Assembly: GCF_029868325.1 (NCBI RefSeq)
Contig: NZ_JARWNW010000251.1
Coordinates: 18,524-82,523, forward strand
DNA length: 64,000 nt
Reading direction: 5' to 3'
DNA from: Nocardia carnea
GTDB taxonomy: Bacteria > Actinomycetota > Actinomycetes > Mycobacteriales > Mycobacteriaceae
The position numbers and the translations under genes are program-made. Shown one piece after another: positions 54,101-63,531 of this stretch (position 1 is its first letter; every line of letters starts with the position of its first letter). The notes below the pieces were generated by a model. That model worked only from the letters and a program-made list of their open reading frames with translations. It did no database searches and was not told the DNA's origin.

Positions 54101-54106
54101 TATGCT
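54101..54106 (+). promoter_or_regulatory. -10 box for a leaderless GtrA mRNA
   Basis: TATGCT ends eight bases before the GTG at 54115 and there is no ribosome site between, the pattern of leaderless actinobacterial genes. No good -35 is seen. Confidence 0.4.
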
Positions 54107-54114
54107 CTGGCCTT

Positions 54115-54666
54115 GTGTCAATCGTCGACGACGTGGTCCGCGTCCTTCCGCAGCCCCTGCAGGATATTGCGTTCCGGAATCGTGAGCTGATCAAGTTCGC
54201 GATCGTCGGCGCCACCACGTTCGTCATCGACAGCGGGATCTTCTATGCCCTGAAGTGGACGGTTCTGGAGGAGAAGCCGGTTACGGCCAAGATCATCGCC
54301 GGTGTTATCGCGGTGATCGCCTCCTACATCCTCAACCGCGAATGGTCGTTCAAGAATCGCGGCGGGCGGGAACGCCATCACGAGGCACTGCTGTTCTTCG
54401 CGGTCAGCGGCGTGGGCGTCGTGCTCAGCATGCTCCCGCTCTACGTCTCCCGCTACGCCTTCCAGCTGCACCAGCCCACGGTCAGCTTCATGGTGGAGAA
54501 CATCGCCGATTTCATCAGCGCCTACATCATCGGCAACCTGTTGCAGATGGCGTTCCGGTTCTGGGCGATGCGGCGCTGGGTCTTCCCGGACGAGGTCGAT
54601 CAGATGCTGGAAGATCTCGAGGAATACGTGGAAGAGGAACACCACCGGCGACCGCTCGGCCGCTGA
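54115..54666 (+). CDS. GtrA-family membrane protein (Rv3277-like)
   Basis: 183 residues from GTG 54115. Four membrane helices with GtrA signatures LNREWSFKNRGG and FRFWAMRRWVFPDE, then an acidic tail (MLEDLEEYVEEEHH). It takes the place of M. tuberculosis Rv3277 beside purK. The role is inferred as lipid-linked sugar transfer in cell-wall glycan modification. Confidence 0.88.
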   Translation: MSIVDDVVRVLPQPLQDIAFRNRELIKFAIVGATTFVIDSGIFYALKWTVLEEKPVTAKIIAGVIAVIASYILNREWSFKNRGGRERHHEALLFFAVSGVGVVLSMLPLYVSRYAFQLHQPTVSFMVENIADFISAYIIGNLLQMAFRFWAMRRWVFPDEVDQMLEDLEEYVEEEHHRRPLGR

Positions 54667-54682
54667 CCCCGAGGCGGCGCCC

Positions 54683-55993
54683 TCAGCGGGGTTCACCGAT
54701 CCGCCGGCCCTCCGGCCGCGCCGCGAGCGGTTTACCGAGGAACACCGCGAACAGCGCGGGGCGGCGTCGCTGCAACTCCAGCCGTCCCCCATCGGCCTCG
54801 ATCAACGCCCGCGCCAGCGCCAGCCCCACGCCCGTGGACCCGGCGCCGGAGAAGCCGCGATCGAAGATATGCGGCGCCAATTCGTCGCTGACGCCGTCCC
54901 CCTCGTCGGCCACCTGGACACATACCAGCGGATCGCGATCCCGGCCCGGCCGAACCGTGCGCACCGAGACGATGCAGGTCCCGCCGCCGTGCATCAGCGC
55001 ATTGTCGACCAATACCGTCACCGCCTCCCGCAACCGCGAACCAGTGATCGGGGCGCGCAGCGATTCGTCGCCGGTCAGCGACAGCGTGCGCCCGGCCTCC
55101 CGGAACGGATGGGTCCACTCGGCGACGATGCCGCGTAATTCGTCCATCACCGGGACCGGGTCGCGGTCGGTGGCATCCTCGTGGCGGGAAGCCCGGACCA
55201 GATCGTCGATGGCCTCGGTCAGCCGGTCGACCTGCGCCATCGCCTCCTCGGCCTCGTGCACCACCGCCGGATCGGAATGCGCGGACAGTTCGTCGAGCCG
55301 CAACCGCACCGCGGTGAGCCGGCTGCGCAGTTGATGCGAGACGTCGGCCACCAGCGCATGCTCGCGCTGCAAACGCCCGGCGATCTCCACGGTGGCCGAA
55401 TCCAGCACATCGGAGACCCGGTCCAGTTCCTCGATACCGTGCCGGCGCGGGTCGGCGCGGAAATCGCCCATGGTGAGCCGGGCGGCCCGGGCGGCCACAT
55501 CGCGGATCGGGTCGGCGACCCGCCGCGCGGTGACGATGGCAACAGTGATCGCCGCGCCGAGGGACAACGCCACAGCCAGCCCCACCCCGGCCACCGCCTG
55601 CCGCTGCCGGGCCTTCATCGGCGTGGCGGGAACTTCGAGTCGCAGCGACCCGTCGGTGCCCATCGACAGCGATTCCACCAGCGGGTCGTCGACGGCGACC
55701 GCACCGATCTCCACCTTCGCGGCGTTGTCCTCCGGCGACGGATACACGATCGTCAGGCGGCCGCCCTCCGGAACGAGCGGCTGCACGGTGCGCAGGTCCA
55801 GACCGCCGCGCACCACACCGGTGCCGCGTTCCTGCCCGATGACCTCGGTGGAGATCTGTTCCAGCCGGCCGCGCAGATCGTTGCGGGTGATGTCCTCGAC
55901 CCAAAGCCAGGCGGTATAGGTGAGCGGAATCCCGAGCACCACCGTGGTCAGCATCAGCACGGTCAGCATCGACCGCAGGATCCGGCGCCGCAC
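54683..55993 (-). CDS. Sensor histidine kinase
   Basis: 436 residues from GTG 55993. Helix 1 spans about 10-30; a periplasmic part with PLVPEGGRLTIVYPSPEDN follows; helix 2 lies near 145-165; then HAMP, HisKA (LVADVSHQLRSRLTAVRLRL, phospho-His near 220) and HATPase (VDNALMHGGG, VADEGDGVSD, GVGLALARALIEADGG). It is translated one base after the response regulator gene, so they form a pair. Confidence 0.93.
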   Translation of the reverse strand: MRRRILRSMLTVLMLTTVVLGIPLTYTAWLWVEDITRNDLRGRLEQISTEVIGQERGTGVVRGGLDLRTVQPLVPEGGRLTIVYPSPEDNAAKVEIGAVAVDDPLVESLSMGTDGSLRLEVPATPMKARQRQAVAGVGLAVALSLGAAITVAIVTARRVADPIRDVAARAARLTMGDFRADPRRHGIEELDRVSDVLDSATVEIAGRLQREHALVADVSHQLRSRLTAVRLRLDELSAHSDPAVVHEAEEAMAQVDRLTEAIDDLVRASRHEDATDRDPVPVMDELRGIVAEWTHPFREAGRTLSLTGDESLRAPITGSRLREAVTVLVDNALMHGGGTCIVSVRTVRPGRDRDPLVCVQVADEGDGVSDELAPHIFDRGFSGAGSTGVGLALARALIEADGGRLELQRRRPALFAVFLGKPLAARPEGRRIGEPR

Positions 55994-55994
55994 G

Positions 55995-56672
55995 TCAGTC
56001 GGTGTTCAACCGGAAACCGACACCGCGTACGGTGACGATCCGCCGTTCCGCCATCGGGCCCTCGTCCCCGATCTTGCGCCGCAGCCAGGACATATGCATG
56101 TCCAGGGTTTTCGAACCCCGGAGCTCGGCGTCCCCCCATACCTCGCGCAGGATGGTTTCGCGCGACACCACCTGACCGGCCCGGTCGATCAGCACCTTGA
56201 GCAGCTCGTACTCCTTGTTCGCCAAACCGACTTCCACCCCGTTGACCAGCACCCGGCGGGCCGCCGGTTCCAGCCGGATCCCGCCGACCTCCACCGTGTC
56301 GTCGCCGATCCCGCTGCGCCGTAACAGGGCCCGCACCCGGGCGAGCAGTTCGGCCAGGCGGAACGGTTTACCGACGTAATCGTCGGCGCCGGCGTCGAGA
56401 CCGACCACGAAATCGACCTCGTCGGTGCGGGCCGTGAGCATCAGCACCGCCATTTCGGCGCCGCGGGCACGGACCTGGCGGCATACCTCCAGACCGTCCA
56501 TCCCCGGTAGTCCGAGATCGAGAATCAGCAGGTCATGGTGTCCCTCCAGCGCCCGGTCCAGCACCGCGGGGCCGAAACTCTCCACGGTCACCGAATATCC
56601 TTCGCGGCCCAGCGCCCGCGACAATGGCGCGGCAATCGCCTCGTCGTCTTCGCCCAGCAATACGGCGGTCAT
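55995..56672 (-). CDS. OmpR-family response regulator
   Basis: 225 residues from ATG 56672. Receiver phospho-acceptor D52 in ILDLGLPGMDG, conserved K102 in VGKPFRL, and a winged-helix DNA-binding domain at about 125-225 (EYELLKVLIDRAGQVVSRE, MHMSWLRRKIG). With the kinase downstream it makes a complete two-component system. Inserted in an otherwise conserved block. Confidence 0.93.
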   Translation of the reverse strand: MTAVLLGEDDEAIAAPLSRALGREGYSVTVESFGPAVLDRALEGHHDLLILDLGLPGMDGLEVCRQVRARGAEMAVLMLTARTDEVDFVVGLDAGADDYVGKPFRLAELLARVRALLRRSGIGDDTVEVGGIRLEPAARRVLVNGVEVGLANKEYELLKVLIDRAGQVVSRETILREVWGDAELRGSKTLDMHMSWLRRKIGDEGPMAERRIVTVRGVGFRLNTD

Positions 56673-56712
56673 GCGCACAAGGTTACGGTCCGGCGATCCC
56701 GAGACCGCGTTC

Positions 56713-57225
56713 TCAGTAGCCACCGTGCCGCGGCGCGGCCTCGAAAACCTGGTGGTACAGCAGTGCGTGCACCTGCTCCACATTCGGTATATCGGAATAT
56801 GCCAGCGGTTCCTCCGAAGACGAACCGATGATCAACTCGCCGGTCCGGAACATCCGGTCCACCAGGCCGTGCCGGAACTGGACACTGGAAATACGGCTCA
56901 TCGGAATATCGAGACCGCTGTGCGTCAGCACACCTTCGCGCACCAGTACCCGGCGGTCGGTGACGATGAAATGCGTCGATCGCCAGTCCAGGATCGGCCC
57001 CACACTCCGCCAGGCCAGCACCGCCAGCCAGATCGCCAGGATCAGCAGCAACAACACCGAACGCGTCGTCGCCTCGGTGGTACGCGACACCAGACCACCC
57101 AGGAAGCCGGCCAGCGCGGTCGCGACGATGAGCGTGGTGACGGGCCACAACAGCATCTTCCAATGGGGGTGGGTGTGCAGGATCAGCTCCTCGTCGGGCG
57201 CCAGCGCATCCTCCGGATATCCCAT
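56713..57225 (-). CDS. PH-domain membrane protein (Rv3278c-like)
   Basis: 170 residues. Two membrane helices (MLLWPVTTLIVATALAGFLG and SVLLLLILAIWLAVLAWR) precede a bacterial PH domain (FIVTDRRVLVREGVLTHSG, DIPMSRISSVQF). The neighbour birA and the order match M. tuberculosis Rv3278c. Function unknown. Confidence 0.88.
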   Translation of the reverse strand: MGYPEDALAPDEELILHTHPHWKMLLWPVTTLIVATALAGFLGGLVSRTTEATTRSVLLLLILAIWLAVLAWRSVGPILDWRSTHFIVTDRRVLVREGVLTHSGLDIPMSRISSVQFRHGLVDRMFRTGELIIGSSSEEPLAYSDIPNVEQVHALLYHQVFEAAPRHGGY

Positions 57226-57291
57226 GACCGCACATTACCGCCGAAATCCCGGGTTGCTTCGGGCGACGCGGGTTTTCGGGGCACTGCGCGT

Positions 57292-58089
57292 TCAACTCGG
57301 GCGCAGATGAGTGATATCTCCGGCGGAGACCGCTTCCTCGCCGATCAGCAAACGGCCCGAAGAGTCGATATCGCGGGCAATTCCGGTGAGCAGCCCGCCC
57401 CCCGGAAGTTCCGCACGCACCGGGGTACCGAGCGTCGCACAGCGTTCCCGATAGGCGTCGGCGAGATCGACGGTATCCCAGTCCGCGTCGCGCCAGGCGG
57501 TGTAGCGATTCGCGAATTCCGTCAGCAGCGCCAGAACCAGGGCCGTGCGGTCCGGATCGGGCACGTCACAGAGAGTGAGTGAAGTCGCGTGCGGGACCGG
57601 CAGTTCGTCGGCACCGAGGCTCACATTGAGACCGACCCCCGTCACCACGGCCGGTCGCGGACCGCCGGCAGTGGCCTCGGTGAGGATGCCCGCGATTTTG
57701 CGTCCCTCGATCAGGACATCGTTGGGCCATTTCAACGTCGCCGGCACACCGGTCGTCGATCGCAGCGCGTCGACCACCGCGGTGCCGGTGAGCAGCGGAA
57801 GCCAGCCGAGCAGTTCGGGATCGAGCCCATCGGTCCGGACGAGCAGCGACAGCGAGATCTGCGCGCGCGGCGGGCTGGTCCAGGGCCGGGCCAGCCGCCC
57901 ACGACCCTGCTCCTGGGCCTCTGCCACCAGCACCACCCGATCGACTTCCGGATCCTCGGCCCGCGCGAGTAGATCCGCGTTGGTGGAGCCGGTCGATTCG
58001 ACCACGTCTATCCCGCTGAAGAACTTCAGTTCCGGGGTTTCGGTGAGCGCGCGCCGCAAACGTTCGATATCCAACGGAGGCCTGTCCAC
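57292..58089 (-). CDS. birA: Biotin-protein ligase
   Basis: 265 residues from GTG 58089. It has STGSTNADLLARA, the biotinyl-AMP loop EQGRGRLARPWTSPP, KWPNDVLIEGRKIAGIL and a C-terminal SH3-like part (SSGRLLIGEEAVSAGDITHL). There is no N-terminal HTH, so it is a monofunctional ligase. It attaches biotin to the carboxylase subunits that work with accD5. The start has no ribosome site, but a TACCCT lies about nine bases upstream, suggesting a leaderless mRNA. Confidence 0.93.
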   Translation of the reverse strand: MDRPPLDIERLRRALTETPELKFFSGIDVVESTGSTNADLLARAEDPEVDRVVLVAEAQEQGRGRLARPWTSPPRAQISLSLLVRTDGLDPELLGWLPLLTGTAVVDALRSTTGVPATLKWPNDVLIEGRKIAGILTEATAGGPRPAVVTGVGLNVSLGADELPVPHATSLTLCDVPDPDRTALVLALLTEFANRYTAWRDADWDTVDLADAYRERCATLGTPVRAELPGGGLLTGIARDIDSSGRLLIGEEAVSAGDITHLRPS

Positions 58090-58182
58090 CAGGGGCAGGG
58101 TACTGGGTCTACTTGCGCACCGGCGCGCGCGGGCTCGAGGGGCGGTTCGTCCTTCACAGCACAAGGTGTGAACAGAGCGGGG

Positions 58183-58365
58183 CTATCCAGCGAGGTCGAA
58201 GCCTTCGGTGGGTGACGGGTGCCGAATCGCTTCCGGTTCGGCTTCCTCTGGTTCGGATTCGGTTTCGGGAACCTGTTCGGTGAATGTTGGTTCCGGCTCG
58301 GTCACCCGCCGCGTGAATGCCACGGCTTCGGGGTACTGCCCGGTGCGAGTTGTCCAGTGCCACAT
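58183..58365 (-). CDS. Small Glu-rich protein between birA and accD5
   Basis: 60 residues from ATG 58365, with GGGGAGGTG eight bases upstream. MWHWTTRTGQYPEAV and a positively charged FTRRVTEPEPTF lead into a Glu/Pro-rich tail. No domain is recognised. It is 93 bases upstream of birA on the same strand. Confidence 0.55.
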   Translation of the reverse strand: MWHWTTRTGQYPEAVAFTRRVTEPEPTFTEQVPETESEPEEAEPEAIRHPSPTEGFDLAG

Positions 58366-58752
58366 AACGATCCACCTCCCCTCGGGGTCGAAAATCGGCC
58401 TGTTACAAGGGTATTGCCTCGGGTAGGTGCCGGGAAAGCGATTTAATCTTCCCTCCCACGAGCCTGTGCGCCGGCGAGACACCGGCGTCGACACCGCCCC
58501 GCCCGCCGAGCTCGGCCGTGACCCCACCCCGGCGTCCGCTCGATTCGGCGCCATCGGCGGGCCGATCCGTTCCGCGGCGGACGCGGCGGAGCTGGTGTTG
58601 TGAGCAGCGGCGAGGACGGGCGGATTGCGCGGCAGTCACTCGTGTGTCGTCACACTGTTCGCGGCGATTTGCGGTACACATAACAACCAGCGGCGACCGA
58701 CCCACCTGGGGTTTTCATCGCCATGCACTACTCGTGAGTAGCGCGATCTGGG
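58366..58752. other. Non-coding divergent control region
   Basis: No gene is recognised in these 387 bases. It separates the birA-side small gene (minus) from accD5 (plus). A CAATACCCTTGTAA near 58400 on the minus strand is a candidate promoter for the small gene. Frames in both directions are short or broken. Confidence 0.5.
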
Positions 58753-58782
58753 TTAACAGCGCGGTAGGGCTCTGGTTACACT
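58753..58782 (+). promoter_or_regulatory. accD5 promoter, leaderless mRNA
   Basis: TTAACA (58753-58758) and TACACT (58777-58782) are 18 bases apart, close to SigA -35 and -10. The ATG starts seven bases later with no ribosome site, so the transcript probably begins at or next to the start codon. Confidence 0.6.
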
Positions 58783-58789
58783 CCGAGCC

Positions 58790-60430
58790 ATGACGAGTGT
58801 CCAGCAGCAGCCCACGCCGGATTCGGCAGGTGCGCCCGATATCCACACCACCGCCGGCAAACTGGCTGACCTGCGGAATCGGCTGGAAGAAGCCCAGCAT
58901 CCGATGGGTGAGGCCGCAGTCGACAAGGTCCACGCCAAGGGCAAGTTGACCGCCCGCGAACGTATCCTCGCCCTGGTCGACGAGGGCTCCTTCGTCGAAC
59001 TCGACGCGCTGGCCCGGCACCGCAGCGTGAACTTCGGTCTCGATAAGCAGCGCCCGCTCGGCGATGGCGTGGTGACCGGTTACGGCACCATCGACGGCCG
59101 CGAGGTCTGCCTGTTCAGCCAGGACTCCACGGTGTTCGGCGGCAGCCTCGGCGAGGTGTACGGCGAGAAGATCGTCAAGGTCATGGACCTGGCGCTCAAG
59201 ACCGGCCGCCCGCTGATCGGTATCAACGACGGCGCCGGCGCCCGCATCCAGGAGGGCGTTGTCTCGCTCGGCCTCTACGGTGAGATCTTCCACCGCAATA
59301 TCCAGGCCTCCGGCGTGATCCCGCAGATCTCGCTGATCCTGGGTGCCGCCGCGGGCGGGCACGTGTACTCCCCCGCGCTCACCGATTTCGTCATCATGGT
59401 CGATCAGACCAGCCAGATGTTCATCACCGGGCCCGACGTCATCAAGACCGTCACCGGTGAAGAGGTCACCATGGAGGAGCTGGGCGGCGCCCACACCCAT
59501 ATGGCCAAGTCGGGAACGGCGCACTATGTGGCCTCCGGCGAACAGGACGCCCTCGACTACGTCAAGGATCTGCTGTCCTACCTGCCCAGCAACAACCGCG
59601 CCGAGGCCCCGCGCTTCCCGGCGTCGGACCCGATCACCGGTGCGATCGAGGATTCGCTCACCGAAGAGGATCTCGAACTCGACACCTTGATCCCGGATTC
59701 GCCGAACCAGCCCTACGACATGCACGAGGTCATCCGGCGCCTGCTCGACGACGACGAATTCCTGGAGATCCAGGCCGAGCGCGCCATGAACATCATCGTG
59801 GGCTTCGGCCGGGTCGACGGCCGCAGCGTCGGCATCGTCGCCAACCAGCCCACCCAGTTCGCCGGCTGCCTCGATATCGACGCATCGGAGAAGGCCGCGC
59901 GCTTCGTACGCACCTGTGACGCCTTCAACGTCCCGATCATCACCCTGGTGGACGTACCCGGCTTCCTGCCCGGCACGGACCAGGAATACAACGGCATCAT
60001 CCGGCGCGGCGCCAAGCTGCTCTACGCCTACGGTGAGGCCACTGTGGGCAAAATCACGATCATCACCCGTAAGGCCTACGGCGGCGCCTACGACGTCATG
60101 GGCTCCAAGCATATGGGTGCCGATGTGAACCTGGCCTGGCCCACCGCCCAGATCGCGGTGATGGGTGCCTCCGGCGCGGTCGGATTCGTGTACCGCAAAC
60201 GGCTCGCCGAGGCCGCCAAAGAGGGCGCCGACGTGGAGAAACTGCGCCTGGAGCTGCAGAACGAGTACGAGGACACGTTGGTCAATCCCTACGTCGCCGC
60301 CGAGCGCGGTTACGTGGACGCCGTGATCCCGCCGTCGCATACGCGCGGCCAGATCGTGTCCGCCCTGCGGCTGCTCGAGCGCAAGATGGTGACCCTCCCG
60401 CCGAAGAAACACGGCAACATCCCGCTGTGA
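58790..60430 (+). CDS. accD5: Acyl-CoA (propionyl-CoA) carboxylase beta subunit
   Basis: 546 residues from ATG 58790. Two crotonase-like carboxyltransferase domains: [19 protein letters not shown], then the oxyanion-hole [24 protein letters not shown], and in the second half [19 protein letters not shown] and [17 protein letters not shown]. It carboxylates propionyl-CoA to methylmalonyl-CoA with an AccA3-like subunit and AccE5; birA biotinylates that partner. It also disposes of propionyl-CoA from the mmsA pathway in this window. Confidence 0.95.
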   Translation: MTSVQQQPTPDSAGAPDIHTTAGKLADLRNRLEEAQHPMGEAAVDKVHAKGKLTARERILALVDEGSFVELDALARHRSVNFGLDKQRPLGDGVVTGYGTIDGREVCLFSQDSTVFGGSLGEVYGEKIVKVMDLALKTGRPLIGINDGAGARIQEGVVSLGLYGEIFHRNIQASGVIPQISLILGAAAGGHVYSPALTDFVIMVDQTSQMFITGPDVIKTVTGEEVTMEELGGAHTHMAKSGTAHYVASGEQDALDYVKDLLSYLPSNNRAEAPRFPASDPITGAIEDSLTEEDLELDTLIPDSPNQPYDMHEVIRRLLDDDEFLEIQAERAMNIIVGFGRVDGRSVGIVANQPTQFAGCLDIDASEKAARFVRTCDAFNVPIITLVDVPGFLPGTDQEYNGIIRRGAKLLYAYGEATVGKITIITRKAYGGAYDVMGSKHMGADVNLAWPTAQIAVMGASGAVGFVYRKRLAEAAKEGADVEKLRLELQNEYEDTLVNPYVAAERGYVDAVIPPSHTRGQIVSALRLLERKMVTLPPKKHGNIPL

Positions 60431-60542
60431 TCCAGCGATACGCTCAGTAAGCCGCACACTGATCGACGAAAACAAGATCGGTGGAAGGTGATCGGGCCGA
60501 ACTACGCGCGCCCGATCGAGGCAAGAGAGAGGATCTGGCACT

Positions 60543-60872
60543 GTGACGATTGTGGCAGAAGAAGAAGTATTGGCCGCAGCCGAACTGGACCTCGCCACCG
60601 AGGGCCTGGCGGCCGATACCGCAAGCGTTGCCGATGCGAGCCCCGCTGCCGAGTCCGACGGCCGGCAGCCGTTCCTGGTCATCGAAAAGGGTGCGCCCAG
60701 CGACGCAGATATCGCCGCACTGGTCTGTGTGTTCACTGCGGCCGCCGGCGCGGCCGCGGCGCCCGCCGACAACGGGCCACAGGATCTGTGGGGCCGGCCG
60801 ACGCTGCTGCACCGCGGTAGCTCGCCGTTCTCGCCGTACTCCTACCCACAGCTGTCGCACCTGCGTTTCTGA
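60543..60872 (+). CDS. accE5: Acyl-CoA carboxylase epsilon subunit
   Basis: 109 residues from GTG 60543. The N-terminal half is Ala/Glu-rich and disordered. The second half has LVIEKGAPSDADIAALV and the conserved end DLWGRPTLLHRGSSPFSPYSY. AccE-type subunits stabilise the AccD5 complex. It lies 112 bases after accD5. Confidence 0.88.
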   Translation: MTIVAEEEVLAAAELDLATEGLAADTASVADASPAAESDGRQPFLVIEKGAPSDADIAALVCVFTAAAGAAAAPADNGPQDLWGRPTLLHRGSSPFSPYSYPQLSHLRF

Positions 60873-60888
60873 TATCGAACACAGGAGA

Positions 60889-61536
60889 ATGCCGGACGTG
60901 ACCCGCCTGGTTCTCGCTTCCGCGTCCCCGGCCCGCCGGTCGGTACTACGTGCCGCCGGTATCGAACCGATCGTCCGGGTATCGGATGTGGACGAGGATG
61001 CCGTAGCGGCCGCGCTGCCCGCCGGTACCGGGCCCCGCGAGATCGTCGTGGAATTGGCCCGGGCCAAGGCCCGCGCGGTGGCCGCCACTCTTGCCGGGGA
61101 CGGGTCCGCGGATCTCGTCGTCGTCGGCTGCGATTCGATGCTGCTGATCGACGGCGAGCTCCAGGGCAAACCACATACGGCAGAGGTGGCCCAGGCCCGC
61201 TGGCAGGCCATGGCCGGAAACAACGCCGACCTGCTGACCGGGCACTGCGTACTCCGGCTGGTTTCCGGCGGGGTGACCGCCGAGGCTCTCGACTGCAGCG
61301 CTACCACCGTGCACTTCGGAAAGCCGGACCCGGCCGAGCTGGACGCCTATATCGCCACCGGCGAACCACTGCAGGTGGCGGGTGCTTTCACACTGGACGG
61401 CCTGGGCGGCTGGTTCGTCGACCGGATCGAGGGCGATCCGTCCAGTGTGGTCGGTATCGGGCTACCACTGTTGCGCCGACTGCTGCAGGAAGTGGGCGTC
61501 GGTATCGACCGGTTGTGGGCCGACGGGCGGCCCTGA
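60889..61536 (+). CDS. maf: Maf-family nucleotide pyrophosphatase
   Basis: 215 residues from ATG 60889, right after AGGAGA. It opens LVLASASPARRSVLRAAGIEP and has VVVGCDSMLLIDGELQGKP, the catalytic Asp site. It hydrolyses non-canonical or standard NTPs in housekeeping. Its 3' end overlaps the convergent SufR-like gene by 75 bases. Confidence 0.93.
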   Translation: MPDVTRLVLASASPARRSVLRAAGIEPIVRVSDVDEDAVAAALPAGTGPREIVVELARAKARAVAATLAGDGSADLVVVGCDSMLLIDGELQGKPHTAEVAQARWQAMAGNNADLLTGHCVLRLVSGGVTAEALDCSATTVHFGKPDPAELDAYIATGEPLQVAGAFTLDGLGGWFVDRIEGDPSSVVGIGLPLLRRLLQEVGVGIDRLWADGRP

Positions 61537-62430
61537 ATCGGCGGCGCTACGAAAGACCCGCCCGCCCTGCTGTCGCGCAGCGGGCGTGAGCGGACCGGAC
61601 GAAGCCGGTAGGACTCCGGCGCCCGGTGCCGCCGAAGCCGGTGGCAGCTGACTCGCCGGCCGTACCACCTGCCCCGCCATTCTCGACACCCGCGCCGCTT
61701 GACCGGCAGCCGCGTCGATCAGTCCCGGTTCGGCCGTACCTCGCGACGGCGCGGATACCGGGTTCTGTTCCGGGCCGCCGGCCGGCTCCGACGGCTCGAC
61801 CCGCCGCAATCGCACTTCACAGATCTCGTCGGCCACGAACGGGACGAGTTCGGCTTCCACCGTGCCCGATGCGCCGGATCTCTCCAGCAACTCCGCGAGC
61901 AGGCCGCGATGCACCCCGCACACCACATCGGTGTGGGTCCGCGCCAGATCGCGCAGCGGGCAGGCCGTCAGCCGGACCACTGCGGTGTCCTCGACGTCGC
62001 GTCCCGCGCTGTCGCGTTCCGGGGCGAAACCCAATTCCGACATGAGGGAAACGGTCCGGTCCTTCGCGTCCTGCACCGATTCGATCGGTTCGTCGGACGT
62101 GTCGATCTTGCCGCCCCAGGCCCGGCCCGCAGCAATCCCGGCCGCCGCCTGCCGGTCGGGATCGGGGCCGAGCTGATCGGCCAGCGCTTGGGCCAGGTCC
62201 TGATATCCGATACTGCGCTGGACCGCGCGGTAACCGATGCGCGGGCGGCCCCGCCCGCGTGGCGGCTGCTGGAACTGCCGGACCAGCGACTCACGGGTGA
62301 GAATGTCCAGGTGGAAACGCACCGTGGTGACATGCTGACCGGTGATCTGCGCCAGTTGCTGGGCGTCGAGGGGTTCTGTCGCGCTGCGGAGAATCGCAAG
62401 CAGGCGTCGCCGCGGCCAAGAATCAGACAT
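61462..62430 (-). CDS. SufR-like (COG2345) HTH regulator with three cysteines
   Basis: 322 residues. N-terminal winged helix (RLLAILRSATEPLDAQQLAQ, THITVRFHLDIL-type). From about residue 145 a sensor segment has LTACPLRDLARTH, DVVCGVHRGLL and DEICEVRLRRV, with cysteines near 154, 170 and 204 spaced as in Fe-S SufR. The last 110 residues are Ala/Pro-rich and read against maf. It is divergent from the sseA-like gene across 168 bases, so it probably regulates it. In M. tuberculosis maf and sseA are adjacent without it. Confidence 0.75.
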   Translation of the reverse strand: MSDSWPRRRLLAILRSATEPLDAQQLAQITGQHVTTVRFHLDILTRESLVRQFQQPPRGRGRPRIGYRAVQRSIGYQDLAQALADQLGPDPDRQAAAGIAAGRAWGGKIDTSDEPIESVQDAKDRTVSLMSELGFAPERDSAGRDVEDTAVVRLTACPLRDLARTHTDVVCGVHRGLLAELLERSGASGTVEAELVPFVADEICEVRLRRVEPSEPAGGPEQNPVSAPSRGTAEPGLIDAAAGQAARVSRMAGQVVRPASQLPPASAAPGAGVLPASSGPLTPAARQQGGRVFRSAADSGPPVGPQPVDTDAHFLQQSAQQW

Positions 62431-62598
62431 AGCTCACCCCTCCTTCGGGGAGACTTTATCGGAGCCGTATGCGACTAATTCGCCCATTGCACCGACTTTG
62501 TGCTCTGCAACAAGTTCACGTCAAGTCACACTTACTATCCACAGTGCGGCTCGAACCTGTCGTCAGCACTGCCCGCCTCCTGTGAAGGATCCTTGAAC

Positions 62599-63459
62599 GT
62601 GCCCGTCGCCCCGGACCCATATCCCGCCTTCGGCTCGTACGCTTGCCCACACCGTTTGGTAACCACGCAATGGTTGTCGGCAAACCTCGGCACCCCCGGT
62701 CTCAAGATCATCGAATGTAATGCCGACGTCCTCCTGTACGGCATCGGCCATGTTCCGGGCGCAGGCAAGCTCGACTGGCGCAGCGATCTCGACGACCCCG
62801 TGACCCGTGACTATATCGACGGTGAGCGATTCACCGAACTCATGTGCTCCCAGGGCATCGAACACGACGACACCATCGTGCTGTACGGCAACGACGGTAA
62901 CTCCCACGCCGCGCATGCGCTGTGGGTTTTCACCATGTTCGGCCACTCCGATGTCCGACTGCTCGACGGCGGCCGCGACGCCTGGATCGCCGAGAGCCGC
63001 GATACCGTCTTCGAAACCCCCGAGCCCGCTCGCAGCCACTATCCCCGGGTCCACCGCGACGACACCACCGTGCGCGCGTTCCGCGAGGACGTCCTCGAAC
63101 AGCTCGGCACCGCCCTCGTCGACGTCCGCTCACCGCAGGAATACGCCGGTTTCTCCGGTGATTCCGCCGCCGGCGGCCCCCTGCGCGGCGGCCATATCCC
63201 GACCGCCGTCAACATCCCCTGGACCAGCGCCCTGGGCCCCGACGGCCGCTTCCGGCCCCGCGCCGAACTCGACGCCGTCTACGGCCACCTCACCACCGCC
63301 GACCCCCTCACCGTCTACAGCGGAGTCGGTGAACGCTCCAGCCACACCTGGTTCGTGCTCAAGTACCTGCTCGGCTGCGACCCGGTCCGCAACTACGACG
63401 GTTCCTGGTCCGAATGGGGCAACTCGGTCCGGATGCCCATCGCCACCGGCAGTGCGTAG
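62599..63459 (+). CDS. sseA: SseA-like tandem rhodanese with Ser for catalytic Cys
   Basis: 286 residues from GTG 62599. The order and motifs match M. tuberculosis Sse[53 protein letters not shown], and [12 protein letters not shown] with [11 protein letters not shown]. The active-site loop, which in SseA reads VYCRIGERSS, here reads [10 protein letters not shown] (S241, codon AGC 63319-63321). The protein is otherwise full length and uninterrupted. It is either inactive as a sulfurtransferase or uses a different chemistry. Confidence 0.88.
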   Translation: MPVAPDPYPAFGSYACPHRLVTTQWLSANLGTPGLKIIECNADVLLYGIGHVPGAGKLDWRSDLDDPVTRDYIDGERFTELMCSQGIEHDDTIVLYGNDGNSHAAHALWVFTMFGHSDVRLLDGGRDAWIAESRDTVFETPEPARSHYPRVHRDDTTVRAFREDVLEQLGTALVDVRSPQEYAGFSGDSAAGGPLRGGHIPTAVNIPWTSALGPDGRFRPRAELDAVYGHLTTADPLTVYSGVGERSSHTWFVLKYLLGCDPVRNYDGSWSEWGNSVRMPIATGSA

Positions 63460-63531
63460 TTCCATCCCACGCCGGGCCGACGCGGCGGGTCTCCGGTGCT
63501 CGACGGCCCGGCCGGCTCGACGGATTCGCAC

